A stretch of DNA of 64,000 bases from Piscibacillus halophilus (lineage in GTDB: Bacteria > Bacillota > Bacilli > Bacillales > Alkalibacillaceae): contig NZ_FOES01000006.1 in the NCBI RefSeq assembly GCF_900110685.1, forward strand, positions 1-64,000, in the 5' to 3' direction. The notes under the pieces were generated by a model. That model did not search any database. It was not told the DNA's origin and saw only the letters and a program-made list of their open reading frames with translations. Position numbers and translations under genes: made by a program. Shown piece after piece: positions 1 to 8,776 of the stretch (its first letter is position 1; the number at the start of each line of letters is the position of its first letter).

Positions 1-337
1 CTGGTGGGTCAGATAAACTTAAAGAGATTAAAGAAGAATTATATCGTTATTACGACCTTGTGAAGGCATCGGGAGTTGTAGAATTTGAAAGGTCGATATC
101 GACCTTTCAAAATTGGCAAAAGCAAATCATGAACAGCTTCGCATTTGATTTACATAATGGGTATGTTGAAGGGATTAATAATCAAACCAAAGTGATTAAG
201 CGTAATGCCTTTGGCTTTAAACGGTTTGATCGTTTTAGATTAAAGGTGTTATTGCATCATCAATATAAGAATTTAAGGGTTCGTATCAATTAAATTAGGA
301 GTGAGCGTATGCTCACCCCAACATTTGACTTAGAACC
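1..337 (+). mobile_element. 3' end of an ISL3-family insertion sequence
   Basis: The element enters from the left edge, so only its right part is present: the transposase C-terminus, a short hairpin (gtgagc/gctcac around 301-316) and a terminal segment ending near 337. Read inward from 337, the end begins GGTTCTAAGTCAAATG, which resembles ISL3-type terminal inverted repeats. The exact end and target duplication cannot be fixed without the left end. Confidence 0.7.
3..293 (+). CDS. ISL3 family transposase, C-terminal part (cut by window edge)
   Basis: The frame is open from base 3 to the stop at 291-293, so the gene starts left of the window. The visible 96 residues include NGYVEGINNQTKVIKRNAFG followed by FKRFDRFR, the conserved C-terminal signature of DDE transposases of the ISL3 family, in which the Glu of VEG belongs to the catalytic triad region. 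Full ISL3 transposases are about 400-440 residues. A GTG at 60 is internal and not a real start. Nothing in the visible part is broken, so the copy may be intact. It sits 100 bp upstream of the aldolase gene and could influence its transcription. Confidence 0.8.
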   Translation, partial: GGSDKLKEIKEELYRYYDLVKASGVVEFERSISTFQNWQKQIMNSFAFDLHNGYVEGINNQTKVIKRNAFGFKRFDRFRLKVLLHHQYKNLRVRIN

Positions 338-439
338 TTTTTCTTTAATAATAAAACACTTTCTAGCCTTTATTTCACTTAAATAAGATTCAAATGTTAA
401 GATAAACTATAGATTAAATATTGATATGAGGTGAACATT

Positions 440-1330
440 ATGAACGAAAAACACTTAAACCAAATGAAGAACCAAGATGGATTTATCGCAGCACTTGACC
501 AAAGCGGCGGCAGTACACCAAAAGCTTTAGCAGCATATGGCGTAACAGAAGATGCTTATTCAAACGAGGACGAAATGTTTGACCTTGTTCACAAAATGAG
601 AACTCGAATCATGACGTCTCCAGCGTTCAACTCAGACCAAATTATCGGTGCCATTCTATTCGAGCAAACGATGGACCGAGAAGTTGAAGGAAAATATACA
701 GCAGACTACCTCTCAGAAAAAGGGATTGTGCCATTCCTTAAAGTTGATAAAGGTCTTGCAGAGCAAGAACAAGGTGTTCAAATGATGAAGCCAATTCATG
801 ACCTTGATGAAACGTTACGTCGTGCCAATGAACATCATATTTTCGGAACCAAAATGCGCTCAGTCATTCATGAAGCAAATAAGGAAGGTATTAAAGCCGT
901 AGTCGATCAACAATTCGAGATTGCTAAAAGAATTATCGAAGCTGGCCTTGTACCTATCATCGAACCGGAAGTAAACATCAACAGTCAAGATAAGGAAACA
1001 TGCGAAGACATCTTAAAAGAGGAAATTCTAAAGCACCTAAACGAATTATCAACTGAACAACATGTCATGTTAAAACTAACGATTCCATCAAAAGCTAACC
1101 TTTATAAGGAATTAATCGATCACCCTAATGTGGTTCGTGTGGTAGCACTCTCAGGAGGCTATTCTCGTGAAGAAGCCAACGAAAAATTAAAAGAAAATGA
1201 TGGATTAATCGCAAGTTTCTCACGCGCATTAGTCAGTGACCTAAATGTAGAACAAACGGATGAAGAGTTTAATCAAAACTTACAAAGTGCTGTTGATAGC
1301 ATTTATGGCGCTTCAGTTAATAAAAAATAA
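440..1330 (+). CDS. fda: class I fructose-bisphosphate aldolase
   Basis: Predicted to cleave fructose-1,6-bisphosphate into dihydroxyacetone phosphate and glyceraldehyde-3-phosphate through a Schiff base. The 296-residue protein is co-linear with staphylococcal FdaA-type class I aldolases and has their usual length. It shows [14 protein letters not shown] near residues 17-30, [13 protein letters not shown] near 74-85, IIEPEVNI near 173-180 and the Schiff-base lysine K212 in MLKLTIP. A GTG at 431 would add three residues, but AGGTGA at 429-434 is a ribosome site correctly spaced for the ATG at 440, so I start there. It is monocistronic, with its own terminator. Most Bacillaceae rely on class II FbaA, so this may be a second aldolase. 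Confidence 0.95.
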   Translation: MNEKHLNQMKNQDGFIAALDQSGGSTPKALAAYGVTEDAYSNEDEMFDLVHKMRTRIMTSPAFNSDQIIGAILFEQTMDREVEGKYTADYLSEKGIVPFLKVDKGLAEQEQGVQMMKPIHDLDETLRRANEHHIFGTKMRSVIHEANKEGIKAVVDQQFEIAKRIIEAGLVPIIEPEVNINSQDKETCEDILKEEILKHLNELSTEQHVMLKLTIPSKANLYKELIDHPNVVRVVALSGGYSREEANEKLKENDGLIASFSRALVSDLNVEQTDEEFNQNLQSAVDSIYGASVNKK

Positions 1331-1340
1331 CAGAAGATTA

Positions 1341-1380
1341 AAGTGTCTGAACCCCTATTATAAAGTTCAGACACTTTTTT
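1341..1380 (+). terminator. Rho-independent terminator of fda
   Basis: AAGTGTCTGAAC (1341-1352) pairs with GTTCAGACACTT (1365-1376) and is followed by a T run. It starts 10 bp after the fda stop. Confidence 0.9.
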
Positions 1381-1389
1381 ATACCTTTT

Positions 1390-1626
1390 TTAGCTTGTTC
1401 TTAATTTATTTAGCATTGACATATTAAATCCTTTCACAATTAACCAGATGGCCAAACTCATCTCATAGACACCTACTGGTAAAGCTATAAGTCCTTTTAC
1501 TGTAGATAAAGGTTCAACTATACCAAACATATCTAGTGAACCAGCTATTAATACCATAATAGCTGTGACCATACCAAAGAGAGCTAACAGTCTTGGGATT
1601 AGTCGCGTCTTAAAAAGCAAAAAACT
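1390..1626 (-). pseudogene. DUF4386 membrane protein, 3' remnant
   Basis: The 76-78 readable residues match the C-terminal end of DUF4386 membrane proteins: FLLFKTRLIPRLLALFG, two hydrophobic segments, and YEMSLAIWLIVKGFN near the end. Family members are about 210-240 residues with six or more membrane spans, so roughly two thirds is missing. In frame, a stop (TAG at 1630-1632) lies just upstream of the last recognisable codon. The only start candidate is a TTG at 1620 with no ribosome site. The missing 5' part ends at the same point where the divergent AraC gene loses its own 5' part. Function is unknown for the family. Confidence 0.75.
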
Positions 1627-1634
1627 ACTCTAAT

Positions 1635-2408
1635 ATGTCTAAATATTATTTTCATAGACTGTTCTCCGCCATGATGGGTTGTTCATTAAACCATTACATA
1701 CTTTCCAGAAGATTGAATGCATCCCTACAATTAATTCAAAACAATCACGTATCTCTAACAGATATTGCTTATCAATTAAACTTCGGAACCCCGTCATCAT
1801 TTACCCGTGCTTTCAAACGTCAATACGGTATAACTCCAAGTTCCCTAAGGTTAAAAGAAATCGTCATCGCTCAAGAACCCATTCCTTCTGTCGTTCAAAG
1901 ACCGATTAAAAATATCAATGGTGATATTGTCACTGATTTTACTTTGACAGAATTCGAAACGATCAAAGTATGTGGCATAGCTTTTGAGGTTGATTTAGCA
2001 ACAGAAGACTATAAGACGAAAATTCGCTCTCACTCTAAAATGTTACAGAATAGTATTGATGAAACCATCAGTGGTCCTTGTTATGTCATCTATTCAAATT
2101 GTCAACCCAATTCCACCCGTTTCAAGGTTCTATTTGGAGTTCCCATTGATTTAAAAATAAACAAACCCTATTATTTTACCGTCGATTTACCACAATTTTT
2201 TTGCGCTAAGTTCAAATACTTTGGTGATTTACTTGATATAGGAGATGTATTCAAAACAGACTATGCAAGATTTTTAAAAATCTCAAAACTAGAAACCGAG
2301 AATTCAGATATTGAACTCATCCAGTCTTTTGATCACATTCACAACCTTGATTCCGCTTATCACATTTATGCACCTATCAAAAAGTTACCCATTGATTCAG
2401 AAATTTAA
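1635..2408 (+). pseudogene. AraC-family regulator with GyrI-like domain, 5'-truncated
   Basis: The reading frame encodes 257 residues starting inside the first helix-turn-helix of the AraC DNA-binding domain. SKYYFHRLFSAMMG is the second part of the first HTH, and VSLTDIAYQLNFGTPSSFTR with the downstream RQYGITPS is the complete second HTH. A GyrI-like effector-binding domain fills residues of about 95-255. Normal family members have 35-45 residues before this point, so the DNA-binding domain is incomplete. The ATG at 1635 is an internal methionine without a ribosome site. No promoter is possible in the few bases separating it from the opposing DUF4386 remnant. Probably non-functional. Confidence 0.75.
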
Positions 2409-2751
2409 GTTCGCATCAATGCTTTCTACTCCCTTCATCCCTTACTTAATACTTGATAATCATAAAATATCACTTTGGCTTAAGTATGACTTTCCAAATC
2501 TTGCTGTAATAAAAAATTGTTTATGAGTTGTAAAGTGCACAAGATGATCAGGTCTTGCATAAGAAGTGTTTCCACCAATATAAAGCTGTCCTTTTTAGTC
2601 ATTTTTATGACTTTGGGACAGCTTTTTAATGAAGTTACATCTTCTATCCTTATTACTTGTTTATATTCGGAGGAATACATCTAATAGATTTAGGAAAGAA
2701 TAATAGTGTTATAGTTTGATCGGTTCTTTGAGATTTAGGGAGGAATAGGCA
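2409..2751. other. intergenic region, no gene seen
   Basis: No convincing reading frame lies in these 343 bases; the short open frames lack ribosome sites and family resemblance. The only clear structure is the hairpin at 2582-2627. Confidence 0.6.
2582..2627 (+). terminator. terminator-like hairpin
   Basis: AAAGCTGTCC (2582-2591) pairs with GGGACAGCTTT (2615-2625), with a second inner pairing (agtcat/atgact) and a T run. It lies 175 bp beyond the broken AraC gene and may be the old terminator of that unit. Confidence 0.6.
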
Positions 2752-3444
2752 GTGGAATTGATCCAAATATCAATCAAATTAGTCATAGGTTTCTTTATTC
2801 TATTTCTATTAATTAGAATTATAGGGCATAAACTAATAGACCAATTTACACCATTTCACTTTATCTCGGCTGTTGTCTTAAGTGAATTGTTAGGGAATGC
2901 CATTTACGAAGAAACGGTGCCGATCTACTATATTTTGTTTACGATCTTTATATGGGGAAGTTTATTATTTTTACTTGAATATATTGCTCAAAAATCTCTT
3001 ATATTAAGAGGACGGTTTGAAGGGAAGCCATCGATGGTAATTCATAATGGTCAAATCGACTTTAATGAGCTTAAAAAAAGTCGTATGAATCTCAATCAGT
3101 TACAAAGCTTACTTCGTCAAAGCGAAATTTTTTCTATTCGTGAAGTTGCTTATGCTCTGATTGAACTTAATGGCTCAATTAGTGTATTAAAAAAATCACA
3201 GTATCAAAAAACAACTCAAGAAGACTTTAATATGCCACCTCAACCTGTTTATCTTCCCATCACACTAATAAAAGATGGCGAATTAATTCAAAAACATTTA
3301 AAAGACATTAACAAAGATGAAAGGTGGTTAAAGGGTCAGTTAATAGCCCAAAATATAACCAAAGTTGATGATGTCCTTTTTGCCGAATGGCTAGAAAATG
3401 ACGGGTTGTTTGTGATTCCATACGAGTCTTTTCAGCCCCATTAA
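2752..3444 (+). CDS. DUF421 family membrane protein (YetF/YrbG type)
   Basis: A 230-residue protein with three N-terminal membrane helices (about residues 5-25, 35-52 and 58-78), then a cytoplasmic DUF421 domain. Family marks are the LLIRIIGHK segment, FISAVVLSELLGNAI, KPSMVIHNGQI near residue 97 and the MNLNQLQSLLRQSEIFSIREVAYALIE helix-strand block. Bacillus spore-formers carry several paralogues, some involved in spore or membrane physiology, but the biochemical role is unsettled. The start is a GTG at 2752 supported by GGGAGG at 2738-2743. The gene stands alone and ends at a bidirectional hairpin. Confidence 0.88.
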   Translation: MELIQISIKLVIGFFILFLLIRIIGHKLIDQFTPFHFISAVVLSELLGNAIYEETVPIYYILFTIFIWGSLLFLLEYIAQKSLILRGRFEGKPSMVIHNGQIDFNELKKSRMNLNQLQSLLRQSEIFSIREVAYALIELNGSISVLKKSQYQKTTQEDFNMPPQPVYLPITLIKDGELIQKHLKDINKDERWLKGQLIAQNITKVDDVLFAEWLENDGLFVIPYESFQPH

Positions 3445-3463
3445 CACATTTAAATTAAGTGGC

Positions 3464-3512
3464 ATAAACCAAAGCAAAAGTTTCTGATTTGGAAACTCAT
3501 GCTTTGGTTTAT
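3464..3512. terminator. bidirectional terminator between convergent genes
   Basis: AAACCAAAGCA (3466-3476) pairs with TGCTTTGGTTT (3500-3510); the second inner arm is AGTTTC/GAAACT. It serves the DUF421 gene on plus and the LAGLIDADG gene on minus. Confidence 0.85.
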
Positions 3513-3911
3513 TTAATAGGCTTTCTTTAAAACTAACATATCTCTAGGAGTTTTGTTTGGTGGCAAAATAGCTCGACTTTCTGGCTTATATTGATCTAAA
3601 ACTCTCTCAACTTCTTGAATTTTAATATGAGATTGAAGAAGTTTTTGAATTTGTTTTAAAGCTCCATATACCGATTCATTCATCTTAATCTCAAGTGAAT
3701 ATAAATATGTAATGCTTCCGGTAATGGTTATTTTCTTACTTGATAAGCTTCCATTTAACATGGATTGAATATAAACTAGCATTTTTAAATCAGAAGAACT
3801 AATCGTTATCACAGGATTCTGATGTTCTATTGAATCTATATTTTTAAATGAAATCGTTCCGTCGCCGTCAATCATACCTGCTAAATAAGCTGCTTCCATT
3901 GGTTTCAACAT
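3513..3911 (-). CDS. free-standing LAGLIDADG endonuclease-like protein
   Basis: A 132-residue protein with one LAGLIDADG motif, AAYLAGMIDGDGTI, at residues 7-20; the Asp in GDG is the usual metal ligand. The remainder has the alternating strand-helix pattern expected of one alpha-beta-beta-alpha-beta-beta-alpha unit. Single-motif proteins of this size act as homodimers, like I-CreI. No intron or intein surrounds it, so it is free-standing and may have been taken up for another role. The ATG at 3911 has an AAAGGGG ribosome site. Upstream lies a strong sigma-A promoter whose -35 overlaps a LexA-like box, so DNA-damage control is inferred. It is isolated between two unrelated genes. Confidence 0.8.
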   Translation of the reverse strand: MLKPMEAAYLAGMIDGDGTISFKNIDSIEHQNPVITISSSDLKMLVYIQSMLNGSLSSKKITITGSITYLYSLEIKMNESVYGALKQIQKLLQSHIKIQEVERVLDQYKPESRAILPPNKTPRDMLVLKKAY

Positions 3912-3944
3912 GATATGATGTCCCCTTTCAATTTTTATAATTTA

Positions 3945-3980
3945 AGTATACATGATTTTTTAAACAAGAACAAGTGTTCG
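3945..3980 (-). promoter_or_regulatory. sigma-A promoter overlapped by a LexA (DinR) box
   Basis: Read on the minus strand: -35 TTGTTC (3973-3968), exactly 17 bp, then -10 TATACT (3950-3945), 34 bp before the LAGLIDADG start. The palindrome CGAACACTTGTTCT (3980-3967) has the GAAC-N4-GTTC core of Bacillus LexA sites and covers the -35. Confidence 0.65.
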
Positions 3981-4183
3981 TGTTTAAGTTGTTATGATTT
4001 TAGGGAACAAATTAAAGATTAATCAAGCCAGGATGGGAGTTGATGTACCAAATCAAATTCAGAGGTATTTTTATGTTATTTTTATTTTTGATATATTAAA
4101 AAAGGAAATAATTAATCAGGATTATGCACAATACGTATTAGGTTAGCCCTACAACATAGTCCAAAAACAGGAGTGGTTATATA

Positions 4184-5575
4184 ATGGAACTACAAGCAAA
4201 TCCCCAATTATTATGGTTTATCGGGATCTATGCTGTCATCATGATCGGACTAGGGATTTATATGTCAAAGAAAGTATCAAACAGTACAGACTTTATCTTG
4301 GCAGGAAAAAGCTTAGGACCTTTTGTCTTAATGGGTACTTTGCTAGCTACTTGGACTGGAAGCGGAAGCATATCTGGAGGAGAAACGTCTGTAGCTTATA
4401 GTTTTGGTATTCTCCCTTCTCTTATGTTAATGATTCCTACTTTAATTGGTATTCTGACACTTTACATAGCAGCGCCTAAGATCAGAGCATTTGGAAAATA
4501 TACAATTTCAGGTATTCTCGAAGAAAAATACGGTGTCTCTGCTCGTAACCTAGCCAGTGTTATTGTCCTTTTAGCGTATGTTGGAATTGTTTCGTATCAA
4601 ATGAAAGGTTTTGGATTTATCCTTAATCTTACAACAGGAATGAGTGTAGAGGTGGGGACCATCATAGCTGCTGCTTTAATCATATTTCTTGCGATGATTG
4701 GTGGTCTTAAATCGGTCTCCCAAACAGATGCGTTAAGTGGGTTTTTAATGGTTGGGGGATTAATAATTACCGTACCCATCATCTTTTCAGTTGCTGGTGG
4801 CTGGGATTCGATTGTTGAAAATGTCCCTGAATCTCATTTGACTGCAACAGGAGGACTCACAAACATACAGTTGATGGGTTACCTACTACCTTCTTTATTT
4901 TTATTACTTGGTGACCAAAACATGTATCAACGTATAGCATCATCAAAAGGGGATGCGTCATCGAGGAAGGCTCAACTTGGATGGCTAATCATCATGCTGA
5001 TCATTTCACCAGCCATTTCACTTATTGCCTTTGCATCTCGCTCTCTATTCCCTGATATTGATCCAGGAATGGCATTGATGGCAACAACCCTTGCCATGCC
5101 TATAGCCATCGGAGGCATCCTTCTGGCTGCAGCCGCTGCATTTATCATTACAACGGGGAACTCCTATTTACTATCTGCAGCGACAAATCTGACGTATGAT
5201 ATTTATGGAAAATACATTAATAAACAAGCATCAGACCAAAAACAATTAAGAATGACAAAAATGTTTATTGTCATCCTTGGTGTATTAGCCTATTTATTAA
5301 TTCAATTTTTCCCAACTGTCTTAGAAGTTCAAATGTATGCTTACACCGTATATGGTGCAGGTATTACACCAGCGATTTTAGCTGTATTCTTCTGGAAACG
5401 CGTCAATGCGATCGGAGGTATTTCTTCCATGGTTGTGGGTGTGATCACAACGTTAGTATGGGAAATTATACTTGATAAACCTTTTGACTTAAATAGTGCG
5501 GTTATTTCAGTCCCTGCGGCGTTTATTGTATTAATCGTTGTAACATTAGCTACGCAAAAGACAACCAAAGAATAA
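4184..5575 (+). CDS. sodium:solute symporter (SSS) family transporter
   Basis: A 463-residue integral membrane protein with 12-13 predicted spans, starting with a short outside tail and the span WFIGIYAVIMIGLGIYMSKK. SSS family marks are STDFILAGKSLGP near residue 35, LATWTGSGSISGGE near 53-67, the MIGGLKSVSQTDALSGFLM block near 160-185, and the LLGDQNMYQRIASSKG segment near 240, after which a long helix follows. It is predicted to co-transport a small organic solute with sodium. The substrate cannot be told from sequence; proline, pantothenate and sugar transporters share this fold. The ATG at 4184 follows a weak AGGAG-like site (4171-4175). Monocistronic with its own terminator. Confidence 0.88.
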   Translation: MELQANPQLLWFIGIYAVIMIGLGIYMSKKVSNSTDFILAGKSLGPFVLMGTLLATWTGSGSISGGETSVAYSFGILPSLMLMIPTLIGILTLYIAAPKIRAFGKYTISGILEEKYGVSARNLASVIVLLAYVGIVSYQMKGFGFILNLTTGMSVEVGTIIAAALIIFLAMIGGLKSVSQTDALSGFLMVGGLIITVPIIFSVAGGWDSIVENVPESHLTATGGLTNIQLMGYLLPSLFLLLGDQNMYQRIASSKGDASSRKAQLGWLIIMLIISPAISLIAFASRSLFPDIDPGMALMATTLAMPIAIGGILLAAAAAFIITTGNSYLLSAATNLTYDIYGKYINKQASDQKQLRMTKMFIVILGVLAYLLIQFFPTVLEVQMYAYTVYGAGITPAILAVFFWKRVNAIGGISSMVVGVITTLVWEIILDKPFDLNSAVISVPAAFIVLIVVTLATQKTTKE

Positions 5576-5583
5576 TTCTTGTT

Positions 5584-5628
5584 AAGTGTCCATCAAGTCA
5601 CATCGATGATTTTTTGATGGACACTTAC
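5584..5628 (+). terminator. terminator of the SSS transporter gene
   Basis: AAGTGTCCATCAA (5584-5596) pairs with TTGATGGACACTT (5614-5626), just 8 bp after the stop codon. Confidence 0.85.
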
Positions 5629-5735
5629 TATTACTAAAATTCATCTTATCCTTCCTCTTAATTCTAGGTATAATTAATTATCTGAACTTTCTGCATATAG
5701 CCTAGATTCCTTATTATTTTAACAATAAAATTAGG

Positions 5736-5828
5736 ACGATTTGGGGGTGTTTTTTTCACCGTGTATTGAATTATACTTATTAGCAATACATTTTGAAGGT
5801 GAAGGATAGATTCACCCCTACAAATCGT
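5736..5828. repeat. 93-bp imperfect inverted repeat ahead of the M14 gene
   Basis: ACGATTTGGGGGTG (5736-5749) is complementary to CACCCCTACAAATCGT (5813-5828) except for a two-base bulge. Inside are alternative short stems: GGTG-T7-CACC at 5746-5760 and GGTGAA/TTCACC at 5798-5816. It could be a structured mRNA leader or a small non-coding insertion; no target duplication is visible. Confidence 0.5.
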
Positions 5829-5858
5829 ATAGCTAAAAATTGACTAGGAGGTATTTAA

Positions 5859-6980
5859 TTGCGGAAAGTATTGATTTTATTAGTGAGTGTTAGTATGTTA
5901 TTAACCGTCTTTTCTTCTCCTGTACTAGCCAAGAAAAATCATCCATCCACTGAAGGGAATACGAACATTTCTAGTATTGTGACGTATGATGAAATGATTG
6001 ATGAGTTAAAATCCCTTGAAAAACGGAGCAAAGGTGAATTAGAAGTATTCACGTTAGATGAATTAGGCTACGAAAATAGTCAAAGTGAGCAGAATCGTGA
6101 CTTATACGTCGCTAAGATCGGAAATGGTCCAGAAAAAGTATGGATTCAAGGAAGAATTCATGGTAATGAGCCGTATGGAACTGAATCTACCTTAAAACTC
6201 CTAAAAATGTACGTACAAAACCAATCACCTAAATACCAAAAAGTATTAGATGAATTAACCCTTTATGTCATCCCTATGTATAACCCTGATGGAAGTGAAA
6301 TGAATATCCGTCATACCGAATTAAGTGAGAGTGGGGATCGGATTGACTTAAACCGTGACTGGACAGAAGAAGGATTTGAAGCTGTGGAATCTAAAGCTTG
6401 GTATAGCTACTGGGCAGACGTACAGCCAGACTTTGGAATTGACATTCACCACCAAGGCTTAAAAACTGACCCTGAAACAGAAGAAGCGATTACGATGTCA
6501 CTAGGTGTTTCATTAGCTCCAGGTGGACCTACACTTCCAAACATTAAGGATGGTTTATATGAGGATGTAACTCGTCAAGCACAAGTACATGTGTATGATT
6601 CTTTAAAGGATTATGGCTATACAAATATTGATCGATACACAGTCGGTAATAGCTCTAATGGGTTCTCTGAAATTGATATTCACGGTGGTGTGGTATCAGC
6701 TATGATGCTTGGTCTTAACTATGATAACCTAAATGAGGACCACCATAGTCACCCAGCCATTTTCTTTGAAACATCTGGAAATACGAGAGACGGAAATTTA
6801 GGACAGCGAGCTCGTGGTCATAACATTAAGCAGAATGTTTTAGGTCTACAAGAGCTACTACATGGTTTGGCAACTGATGAAGTATATGACGCTGATCCTG
6901 AACGTTGGGCTGAGATTCCTATGCCAGACACAATTGGTTATCAAACAGATCATTCAGGCTTTATCCCTATAGAAAATTAA
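5859..6980 (+). CDS. secreted M14-family zinc carboxypeptidase
   Basis: A 373-residue protein with a signal peptide (residues 1-25, MRKVLILLVSVSM then VLA as likely cleavage site). The zinc site is complete: HGNEPYGTE supplies His and Glu of HxxE near residue 102, and DIHHQG near 202 gives the third ligand. DLNRDW near 166 carries the substrate-binding Asn-Arg pair, and FFETSG near 310 supplies the catalytic Glu. It probably trims C-terminal residues from peptides outside the cell. The start is a TTG at 5859, chosen for the strong TAGGAGGT at 5845-5852. A 93-bp inverted repeat fills the leader. Substrate preference is unknown. Confidence 0.9.
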   Translation: MRKVLILLVSVSMLLTVFSSPVLAKKNHPSTEGNTNISSIVTYDEMIDELKSLEKRSKGELEVFTLDELGYENSQSEQNRDLYVAKIGNGPEKVWIQGRIHGNEPYGTESTLKLLKMYVQNQSPKYQKVLDELTLYVIPMYNPDGSEMNIRHTELSESGDRIDLNRDWTEEGFEAVESKAWYSYWADVQPDFGIDIHHQGLKTDPETEEAITMSLGVSLAPGGPTLPNIKDGLYEDVTRQAQVHVYDSLKDYGYTNIDRYTVGNSSNGFSEIDIHGGVVSAMMLGLNYDNLNEDHHSHPAIFFETSGNTRDGNLGQRARGHNIKQNVLGLQELLHGLATDEVYDADPERWAEIPMPDTIGYQTDHSGFIPIEN

Positions 6981-7002
6981 GTTCTATTCACATTAATAGA
7001 TT

Positions 7003-7057
7003 AAGAGAAGACCGTAACAAAAGGTAGAATTTTATACCTTTGAACGGTCTTTTCTTA
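7003..7057. terminator. bidirectional terminator
   Basis: AAGAGAAGACCGT (7003-7015) pairs with ACGGTCTTTTCTT (7044-7056) and encloses a second stem (AAAGGTA/TACCTTT). It separates the convergent carboxypeptidase and chemoreceptor genes. Confidence 0.85.
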
Positions 7058-8776
7058 TTAAAGTTTAAATTGCTTGGTAAGTTTAGAAAGTGAATTTGAT
7101 AAATGATTAAGATTTAAACCAATCTCGTCAGTTCTTTCCAAGTGCTTTACTTGTTCTTCACTAACCGTCAACATTTCCTCAGCACTTTCTAAAGTTTGCT
7201 GTGAAACGGTTGAAAAGCTATCTGCTGCTAATTCAAGATCTGGTAAAATCCCTTCTAAACCTTTTAGTTCATCATGCATCCCTTCTAATTTATAGCTCAC
7301 TTCAGATATTTCTTGCATCAGTTCATCAATAGAGTGTTTAGACTTATTTGCTGTTGATAGAGTTCTGTTGATTTTCTCAAGCATTTGTTCAAACTCTTTT
7401 GTTGCTCCTACTGTAACGCTTTCCATACTCGTGATCGTTTGGGATATTTCTTCTGTAGCGTTTGCTGATTGTTCGGCTAATTTTCGTACTTCACTGGCTA
7501 CTACGGCAAATCCTTTCCCAGACTCACCTGCTCGCGCTGCTTCTATAGTGGCATTTAATGCTAAAAGTTTAGTTTCCTCCGCGATTCCCCTTACTAACTC
7601 AACAAGTTTTGTAATAGAAAATGAATACTCTTTAACACCCTTAATCGTTTGAGTTAATTGGTCAAAGTCCTTTTCAAAGGTATGGATCATAGAAATTAAT
7701 TCAATCGTATTTTTCTCACCATGTCTTGAGGAGAGATTCATATTTTCTGAACTGCTATAGACGTTTTTCATGTTCTTCATCATTACTTCAATTTGATCTT
7801 TCATTGTTCTAAAACTCTCGACATTCTGATCTGAACTACTAGCTGTTTGTTCAGCACCTTGCTTAACAATATCAATCGTCGAAATTAGTTGACGACTTGA
7901 CTCAAGATTATACTTTGAGGAATCCTTTAAGTCCTTTCCTTTCGTTTCTAACTCTACAGTTGTACTCTTGAGTTCAAAAAGAATATCTCGCATCTGTTCA
8001 ATCATAGCATTATAACTATTATGTAATGAAATGATTTCTGGTATGGTTGTATTGATTTCTTCAGAAGGCTTTAAATTACCGTCGCGCGCTTCTAGCATTT
8101 TTTTACGTAACGCATTAAGTGGCTTGGTTATAGCTCTAACGAATAGAATGATTAAGATTGTAAATATGAACGTACTAATCAAAATAACGAATAATGTAAA
8201 GTACCCCATCTGATTGACATCAGCCATATATGAATTTGTAGGAATTAGCATAACGTATGTACCGTTAATTTCCTCCATATCCTGATAGACAATTGTATAA
8301 TCCTCGTTATCAATTCTCTTATGTAAAACCCCATTTTGAGATGTAGATATATGACTTATCATCTCATCATCGATTAAAGGTAGTGACTCTTCACTTGTCT
8401 CAAAAGGGAATATTTCACCATTTCTTATATATAAAAAATCTGACTTAATCCCTTCTTCTTCAAGTTTATTTTTCTGTTCACGTACATTTACTTCTATCTG
8501 CTGCATAAAATAATCTTCATCACTAACATAAACAAACTTCAGGTTTTGTATGATATAATCCATCAATTCTACTTCTCTTACTAACCTATTTTCAATAGAT
8601 TCCATCGTTAGATCTTTCGCTTTGATATAAGAACTAACCCCAACAATCACAATAGATGATATAAATAGAATGAGAAAAATTAATAACAAACGAGTACTTA
8701 AATTTAACCTTTGTAAAACTCTTTTACTCACATTCTTGATATGATTTTTTGCTTTATGAATGACCCCATTACTCAA
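7058..8776 (-). CDS. methyl-accepting chemotaxis protein
   Basis: A 572-residue transmembrane chemoreceptor. There is a first membrane helix at about residues 29-50, then an extracellular sensor of about 145 residues. The second helix at about 195-215 is followed by a HAMP domain starting [14 protein letters not shown], and then a long coiled-coil signalling domain. The kinase-contact hairpin tip is recognisable as [41 protein letters not shown] (quoted in parts: [17 protein letters not shown]). It would bind CheA/CheW at a pole and steer swimming. The start is TTG at 8776 with GGGGGAG in front. The ligand is unknown, and no other chemotaxis gene is nearby. Confidence 0.93.
   Translation of the reverse strand: MSNGVIHKAKNHIKNVSKRVLQRLNLSTRLLLIFLILFISSIVIVGVSSYIKAKDLTMESIENRLVREVELMDYIIQNLKFVYVSDEDYFMQQIEVNVREQKNKLEEEGIKSDFLYIRNGEIFPFETSEESLPLIDDEMISHISTSQNGVLHKRIDNEDYTIVYQDMEEINGTYVMLIPTNSYMADVNQMGYFTLFVILISTFIFTILIILFVRAITKPLNALRKKMLEARDGNLKPSEEINTTIPEIISLHNSYNAMIEQMRDILFELKSTTVELETKGKDLKDSSKYNLESSRQLISTIDIVKQGAEQTASSSDQNVESFRTMKDQIEVMMKNMKNVYSSSENMNLSSRHGEKNTIELISMIHTFEKDFDQLTQTIKGVKEYSFSITKLVELVRGIAEETKLLALNATIEAARAGESGKGFAVVASEVRKLAEQSANATEEISQTITSMESVTVGATKEFEQMLEKINRTLSTANKSKHSIDELMQEISEVSYKLEGMHDELKGLEGILPDLELAADSFSTVSQQTLESAEEMLTVSEEQVKHLERTDEIGLNLNHLSNSLSKLTKQFKL

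Noticed and set aside
2480-2680. minus-strand frame of 66 codons
   Set aside because: Runs through a terminator hairpin, has no ribosome site and no recognisable domain.
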